From NCBI GenBank assembly GCA_001796935.1, contig MGNX01000025.1, forward strand, positions 1 through 10,249: a stretch of 10,249 nucleotides of DNA. Reading direction: 5' to 3'. This document shows, piece after piece, positions 6,303 through 10,249 of the stretch. Both the position numbers and the translations under genes were made by a program. Each line of letters opens with the position of its first letter. Position 1 is the stretch's first letter. Origin of the DNA: Chloroflexi bacterium RBG_16_60_22 (GTDB taxonomy: Bacteria > Chloroflexota > Dehalococcoidia > Dehalococcoidales > RBG-16-60-22). The notes under the pieces were generated by a model that saw only the letters and a list, made by a program, of their open reading frames with translations, was not told the DNA's origin and searched no databases.

Positions 6303-7012
6303 AGATTGCGGTCTTGACCAGCCAGACGCTGCACCATACCTATTTCATCCGTGAACTGTCCCGCGCCTATACCGTGGCGGGAGTCATCGTGGAGAGCCAG
6401 GCGGCGGCCGCCCCGTTCGAGACGCACCATCCCTTTGAAGACCGGCGGGAAAGCTACGAGCGCCGGGTGTTCTTTCAGGGTAAAGACGTGCCGTTAGCGG
6501 ACGTTGCCCCAACGGTGGAGGTCGATTCGGTCAACGCGACGGAATCGGTCAAACGCCTCCGGGAAATCGGGCCGGACGTGATAATCGTTTTTGGGACGGG
6601 CCGGGTCGGGCCGGAGGTTATCGGGACATGTCCCGCAGGGATTATCAATCTCCACGGCGGCGACCCGGAAGAGTACCGGGGCCTGGATACCCACCTCTGG
6701 GCGATATATCACCGGGACTTCGGCGGACTGGTCACCACGCTGCACCGTCTCAACGAGACGATTGATGATGGCCCCGTTATCCTCCAGGCGGCGCTCCACC
6801 TGAGCAAGGGCATGGAGCTCCACGAGCTGCGCCGCTACAATACCGAGGCCTGCGTACGGATGAGCGTCTCGGCCCTGGACATGTTCCAGCGCTGGGGGCG
6901 CTTCATCAGCCGACCGCAGCGCCGGCGGGGGCGCTACTATTCGTTGATGCCGGCCGAATTGAAAGAGATTTGCCGGGTTCGCTTCAGGGAATATACCGAC
7001 GGACTATCATGA
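6299..7012 (+). CDS. Free-standing formyltransferase-family protein, probable sugar N-formyltransferase
   Basis: A 237-residue single-domain member of the formyl-transferase (Fmt/ArnA/GART) superfamily, which uses N10-formyltetrahydrofolate. The catalytic triad is visible as Asn117 and His119 in INLHGGDPEEYRG and Asp156 in ETIDDGPVI; the spacing matches N106/H108/D144 of E. coli methionyl-tRNA formyltransferase to within one residue. HGGDPEEYRG replaces the common HxSLLPxYRG. The protein lacks the C-terminal OB-fold of tRNA-specific Fmt, so a nucleotide-sugar or nonulosonate amine is a more likely acceptor. The N-terminal KIAVLTSQT strand starts the Rossmann-like core, and ATG 6299 has a good Shine-Dalgarno. 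It overlaps NeuB upstream and the deacetylase downstream by ATGA, so the three are probably translationally coupled. N-formylation of a sugar is inferred; hydrolase-like relatives cannot be excluded. Confidence 0.82.
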   Translation: MKIAVLTSQTLHHTYFIRELSRAYTVAGVIVESQAAAAPFETHHPFEDRRESYERRVFFQGKDVPLADVAPTVEVDSVNATESVKRLREIGPDVIIVFGTGRVGPEVIGTCPAGIINLHGGDPEEYRGLDTHLWAIYHRDFGGLVTTLHRLNETIDDGPVILQAALHLSKGMELHELRRYNTEACVRMSVSALDMFQRWGRFISRPQRRRGRYYSLMPAELKEICRVRFREYTDGLS

Positions 7013-7914
7013 ACTACAGGGACAGGCTTACCGAGACCGGACTGGCTATCTTTCTGCTGCACGGCGTCATCGAAGAGTCCCGTTACGCGGTGCGTAACTA
7101 CACCCGGAAGCACCTCCCGAAGGACTATTTTCGCCGTTTCCTGCTCGATGTCAGGGAAGCGGGGCATCCGCTCTCCATGGATGACGTCGTCCGGCACCAT
7201 CGGGAGCGCCGGCCCTTCCCGCCGCGTTCTTTCGCCGTTACTTTCGACGACGGTTTTGAAAACAACTTTTCCGTAGCGGCCCCCGTCCTGGAGGAGCTGG
7301 AAATACCGGCTACCTTCTACCTGACCACCCGGTTCATCGACGAGAACGGCATGTCCTGGATCGACCGCATCGAATATTGTCTGGAGAGAGCGCCGGCCGC
7401 CCGGCTGTCTTTTTCCTGGGACGCCGGCCCGCGTACGCTCCGCACCGCGGACGACAGGATAAAGTTCCTGGAGTACCTGCGCTCCCGTGTCAAGCAGGAC
7501 AACTCCATCGACCCCGACGGGCTGGTAAGCAGCGTTTTTCAGCAGTGCGGGCTCGATGAGGTGACCAGCAGCGGTGACCCGCTCGACCTCAAAATGAGCT
7601 GGGCGCAGGTGAAGAAGATGGCCGCCAGCGGGCTGTTCACCATCGGCGGCCATTCCCACCGTCACGTCAACCTGTGCTTCCTGGCCCCGGACGAGCTTGA
7701 AAGGGAAATCGCCGTCAGTATTCGTCTTTTAAAAGAGAAGGCGGGGATACGGCCGTGGCATTATTCCTACCCGGAGGGCCTGGAATATTGCTATTCGGAC
7801 AACGTTATCAAAGTTCTCCGGAAACATGGTATTGTTTGTTCGCCCACGGCCATCGATGGCACCAATGACCTGGACACCGGGCTCTTCCACCTGAAACGGA
7901 TTATGGTCACCTGA
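7009..7914 (+). CDS. Cytosolic NodB-type polysaccharide/sugar deacetylase
   Basis: A 301-residue carbohydrate esterase family 4 (NodB homology) protein, metal-dependent de-N- or de-O-acetylases. Motif 1 is TFDDG with Asp80 (usual base) and Asp81 (metal ligand). Motif 2 is GGHSHRH with metal ligands His215 and His219. A motif 3-like HYSYPEG follows at about 245-251, and the end FHLKRIMV resembles the conserved tail of sugar-cluster members. About 130 residues, including ARLSFSWDAGPR, separate motifs 1 and 2, a longer insert than in NodB itself. There is no signal peptide or membrane segment, so it should act in the cytosol on a precursor rather than on finished polymer. ATG 7009 overlaps the formyltransferase stop as ATGA; the frame is open further upstream to 6970, but that would give a larger overlap. 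Coupling to formylation is discussed in the findings. Confidence 0.88.
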   Translation: MNYRDRLTETGLAIFLLHGVIEESRYAVRNYTRKHLPKDYFRRFLLDVREAGHPLSMDDVVRHHRERRPFPPRSFAVTFDDGFENNFSVAAPVLEELEIPATFYLTTRFIDENGMSWIDRIEYCLERAPAARLSFSWDAGPRTLRTADDRIKFLEYLRSRVKQDNSIDPDGLVSSVFQQCGLDEVTSSGDPLDLKMSWAQVKKMAASGLFTIGGHSHRHVNLCFLAPDELEREIAVSIRLLKEKAGIRPWHYSYPEGLEYCYSDNVIKVLRKHGIVCSPTAIDGTNDLDTGLFHLKRIMVT

Positions 7915-7932
7915 AAGGATATTGGATAGTTA

Positions 7933-9753
7933 ATGTGCGGTATCGCCGGCTACATCGGCCGGGCCAGGATTGATGAGGACAGGATACGCCGGACCCTCGA
8001 CCTGATGCGGAACCGGGGGCCCGATTACCGGGACCACGTGTCCTTACGTGACGGCGACCTCAACATGCTGCTGCTGCACTCACGACTCAGCATCATCGAC
8101 CTCGACCCGAGGTCGAACCAGCCCTTTACCATCGGCGATGCCACCGTCATCTTCAACGGTGAAATCTACAACTACCTCGAGCTCCGCCAGCAGCTGGAGA
8201 AAGATGGCGTCTCTTTTAGGACGGAATCGGATACCGAGGTGCTCCTGCAAAGCTACCTCCGCTGGGGTGAAGCGTGCGTGAAGCGGTTCGAGGGGATGTG
8301 GAGCTTCGCCATCTACGACCGGAAGAAGGGCCGCCTCTTCCTCTCCCGGGACCGCTTCGCGGAAAAGCCACTCTACTACTTCCCCACCCCGGACGGCATT
8401 TTCTTCGCCTCCGAGGTCAAGTTCATCCGGTCGCTGATGGGCAGCCGGCTCACCGTCAACCGGCAACAGCTGCTCCGCTACCTGGTCAATGGCTACAAGG
8501 CGCTTTACAAGACCGCGGATACCTTCTTCGAGGGACTGAAAGAGCTGCCCTATGCCGGCAACATGGTCATCGGCCGCGACCTGAAACCGCGGATTACCCG
8601 CTACTGGACCCCGGCCTGGACACCCCGGGAGATGTCCCTGGAAAAGGCCATCGGGGAGTTCAAACAGCGCCTGCTGCACGGCATTCAAATCCGCCTGCGC
8701 GCCGATGTCCCCCTGGCTTTCTGCCTGAGCGGCGGCATCGATTCGGCGTCGATTACCTCCATCGCCGCCAGGGTCTTCAATTACGACGTGGCCACCTTCT
8801 CCATCATCGACCCCGACGCGCGCTACAACGAGTACGATAATATCCGCGCTACCATCGACGACCTTGGATGTAAGCACACCCTCATCGAGCTGAAACCGGG
8901 CAGTCCCTTCCGGCGCCTCGAGGAGCTCGTCCGGTACCACGATGCCCCGGTATACACCATAACCTATTACATCCACTCCCTTCTTTCGGAAGCTATTGCG
9001 AAAAACGGCTTCCGCGTCGCCTGCTCCGGGACCGCCGCCGACGAACTGGTGACCGGCTATTACGACCATTTTAACCTGTACCTTTACGAGATGCGTTTCT
9101 CCCCCGACTATCCCCGGTACCTGGAGGAATGGCGCCGGCACTTGGGACACATCGTCCGTAACCCTTACCTCAAAGACCCGGAGCTTTATCTTAACCGGCC
9201 GGACTTCCGCGGGCACATCTATCTGGACAACGACGAGTTCGCGGCCATGCTCAAGGACGACTTCCATGAAGAATTTACCGAGATTGTTTACGCCGACTCC
9301 CTGCTGCGCAGCCGGATGATGAACGAGCTCTTCCACGAGAGTATCCCGGTCATCCTCCATGAGGATGATTTAAACTCCATGCTCTACTCAATAGAGAACC
9401 GGAGCCCCTTCCTGGACTCGAAGCTCTTCGAGATTGCCTACTCCATCCCCAACGAATACCTCATCCGGGACGGCTATGCCAAGTACGTGCTGCGAGAAGC
9501 GGTGAAGGGCATCCTGAACGAAAAGGTGCGCGGGGATAGGAAAAAGGTGGGCTTCAACGCCTCTTTCAACTCGCTGGTGGACCTGGACGACAGGGACAAC
9601 CGCGACTACTTGCTGGAAGACGGCAAAATCTTTGAGATTGTCGACCGGGAGAAAATTGAACCGCTGCTTTCCCTCAACCCGTTCCCGGACAGCTACAACA
9701 AGTTTATGTTTAGCTTCCTTAATGCTAAAATATTCCTGGAGTTGAACGGGTGA
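7933..9753 (+). CDS. asnB: AsnB-type glutamine-hydrolysing asparagine synthetase/amidotransferase
   Basis: A 606-residue two-domain protein, somewhat longer than E. coli AsnB (554) but typical of members in glycan loci. The class II glutaminase domain starts with nucleophile Cys2 in MCGIAGYIG, the initiator Met being removed in this family. Arg51, Asn75-Gly76-Glu77 in FNGEIYN and Asp100 in ESDTEV bind glutamine. The synthetase domain has the ATP-pyrophosphatase loop SGGIDS at 266-271, and ENRSPFLD at 488-495 matches the conserved R-x-PFLD block. All key residues are intact, so it should transfer glutamine ammonia to an adenylated carboxylate. The housekeeping product is asparagine. Its position within a sugar operon suggests amidation of a sugar carboxylate such as a uronic or nonulosonic acid, which is inference. 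The gap to the deacetylase is 18 bp, and ATG 7933 is forced by Cys2. Confidence 0.93.
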   Translation: MCGIAGYIGRARIDEDRIRRTLDLMRNRGPDYRDHVSLRDGDLNMLLLHSRLSIIDLDPRSNQPFTIGDATVIFNGEIYNYLELRQQLEKDGVSFRTESDTEVLLQSYLRWGEACVKRFEGMWSFAIYDRKKGRLFLSRDRFAEKPLYYFPTPDGIFFASEVKFIRSLMGSRLTVNRQQLLRYLVNGYKALYKTADTFFEGLKELPYAGNMVIGRDLKPRITRYWTPAWTPREMSLEKAIGEFKQRLLHGIQIRLRADVPLAFCLSGGIDSASITSIAARVFNYDVATFSIIDPDARYNEYDNIRATIDDLGCKHTLIELKPGSPFRRLEELVRYHDAPVYTITYYIHSLLSEAIAKNGFRVACSGTAADELVTGYYDHFNLYLYEMRFSPDYPRYLEEWRRHLGHIVRNPYLKDPELYLNRPDFRGHIYLDNDEFAAMLKDDFHEEFTEIVYADSLLRSRMMNELFHESIPVILHEDDLNSMLYSIENRSPFLDSKLFEIAYSIPNEYLIRDGYAKYVLREAVKGILNEKVRGDRKKVGFNASFNSLVDLDDRDNRDYLLEDGKIFEIVDREKIEPLLSLNPFPDSYNKFMFSFLNAKIFLELNG

Positions 9754-10249
9754 AGGAAAAAGGATTGAACAGCAGGCCCGGTCCCGCTGGGCTGACGGTT
9801 GAAGAGCAGCTGACGGCGCTGGTCTACGGGGATACCTTCTCGATGTATGACGAGAAGGCCTACGACGCGTTCATCGAGCCGTTCCGCACCCGGCTCAAGA
9901 CCAACGCTATTCCCCTGGATATCTTCAAGGGCAAGCGCTGCCTCGATGCCGGCTGCGGGGGAGGTCGCGGCTCAATCCTCATGGCGGAGAACGGCGCCAG
10001 CGAGGTCATCGCCTTCGACCTGAGCGAAAAGAACATCGCCACGACGCGCCGGTGGGCCCGGCGCAAGGGTCTGAATAGCATCAAGGTCCGGCAGGGGTCG
10101 CTGATGGAACTGCCCTTTGCCGACGAAGAGTTTGACATAATCTGGTGCAACGGCGTCCTCCACCACTCCAACGAGCCCGACCGCGGCCTGCAGGAGATAA
10201 CCCGGGTGCTGAAAACCGGCGGCAACCTCTGGCTCTACCTCTACGGGTC
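9750..10249 (+). CDS. Class I SAM-dependent methyltransferase (3' truncated by window edge)
   Basis: The frame runs off the right edge after 166 codons. From GTG 9750 the protein reads about 60 residues of helical N-terminus, then the SAM-binding motif I CLDAGCGGGRGS (64-75), then VIAFDLS with acidic Asp90 expected to hold the ribose. It continues through an MELPFADEEFDIIWCNGVLHH block (motifs II-III) to ITRVLKTGGNLWLYLYG. This is the Methyltransf_11 type of Rossmann methyltransferase common in glycan loci, probably O- or N-methylating a sugar or lipid-linked intermediate. GTG 9750 overlaps the AsnB stop as GTGA, with GGAG 8 nt upstream. An in-frame TTG at 9765, preceded by GAAGGA, is an alternative start. 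Substrate is unknown and the C-terminal half is outside the window. Confidence 0.85.
   Translation, partial: MKEKGLNSRPGPAGLTVEEQLTALVYGDTFSMYDEKAYDAFIEPFRTRLKTNAIPLDIFKGKRCLDAGCGGGRGSILMAENGASEVIAFDLSEKNIATTRRWARRKGLNSIKVRQGSLMELPFADEEFDIIWCNGVLHHSNEPDRGLQEITRVLKTGGNLWLYLYG

Noticed and set aside
8080..9360. Minus-strand open frame of 426 codons
   Set aside because: It is entirely antisense to asnB, whose catalytic residues are all intact; low-complexity Val/Gly/Glu composition indicates a shadow.
1..10249. Mobile elements, CRISPR arrays, tandem repeats, RNA genes
   Set aside because: No transposase or integrase motif, no spaced direct repeats, no tRNA or rRNA-like stretch seen; coding sequence fills the window.

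Overview
The window is a single, tightly packed, co-directional (+ strand) run of eleven protein genes. The first is cut at its 5' end and the last at its 3' end. Every recognisable product belongs to the biosynthesis or decoration of a surface glycan. Gaps are at most 37 bp, several junctions overlap (8 bp, ATGA, ATGA, GTGA), and I see no terminator, tRNA, rRNA, mobile element, CRISPR or long non-coding stretch. It looks like the interior of a long polysaccharide, lipopolysaccharide or protein-glycosylation operon.

Layout: 2-562, C-terminal part of a putative TIGR04372-type glycosyltransferase; 600-1283, SpsF-type cytidylyltransferase; 1302-2303, Gfo/Idh/MocA oxidoreductase; 2313-3470, DegT/DnrJ/EryC1/StrS aminotransferase; 3463-4503, extended SDR sugar epimerase/reductase; 4529-5269, GNAT (WecD/SpsD-like) N-acyltransferase; 5280-6302, NeuB/SpsE-type nonulosonate synthase with a C-terminal SAF domain; 6299-7012, free-standing formyltransferase; 7009-7914, cytosolic NodB-type deacetylase; 7933-9753, AsnB-type glutamine-dependent amidotransferase; 9750 to the end, class I SAM methyltransferase.

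How they may work together (inference): the oxidoreductase and aminotransferase could install an amino group on a sugar nucleotide, the SDR could set stereochemistry or reduce a keto group, and the GNAT could N-acylate the amine. The NeuB homologue would condense the six-carbon sugar with phosphoenolpyruvate to a nine-carbon sialic-acid-like nonulosonic acid, and the SpsF homologue would activate it with CTP. The formyltransferase, deacetylase, AsnB homologue and methyltransferase would then supply N-formyl, free-amine, carboxamide and methyl decorations. The gene set (aminotransferase, GNAT, NeuB, SpsF) resembles the sps spore-coat glycan genes of Bacillus, with extra modification enzymes. 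No 4,6-dehydratase, NeuC/LegG/PseG-type hydrolase, flippase or polymerase lies in this window, so the pathway is incomplete here and the exact sugar cannot be named.

Organism: Shine-Dalgarno sites, operon packing and gene families indicate a prokaryote, most likely a bacterium. The DNA is GC-rich, roughly 60% by eye, yet ATA isoleucine codons are used freely. Nothing fixes the phylum; an environmental lineage such as Chloroflexota is only a guess.
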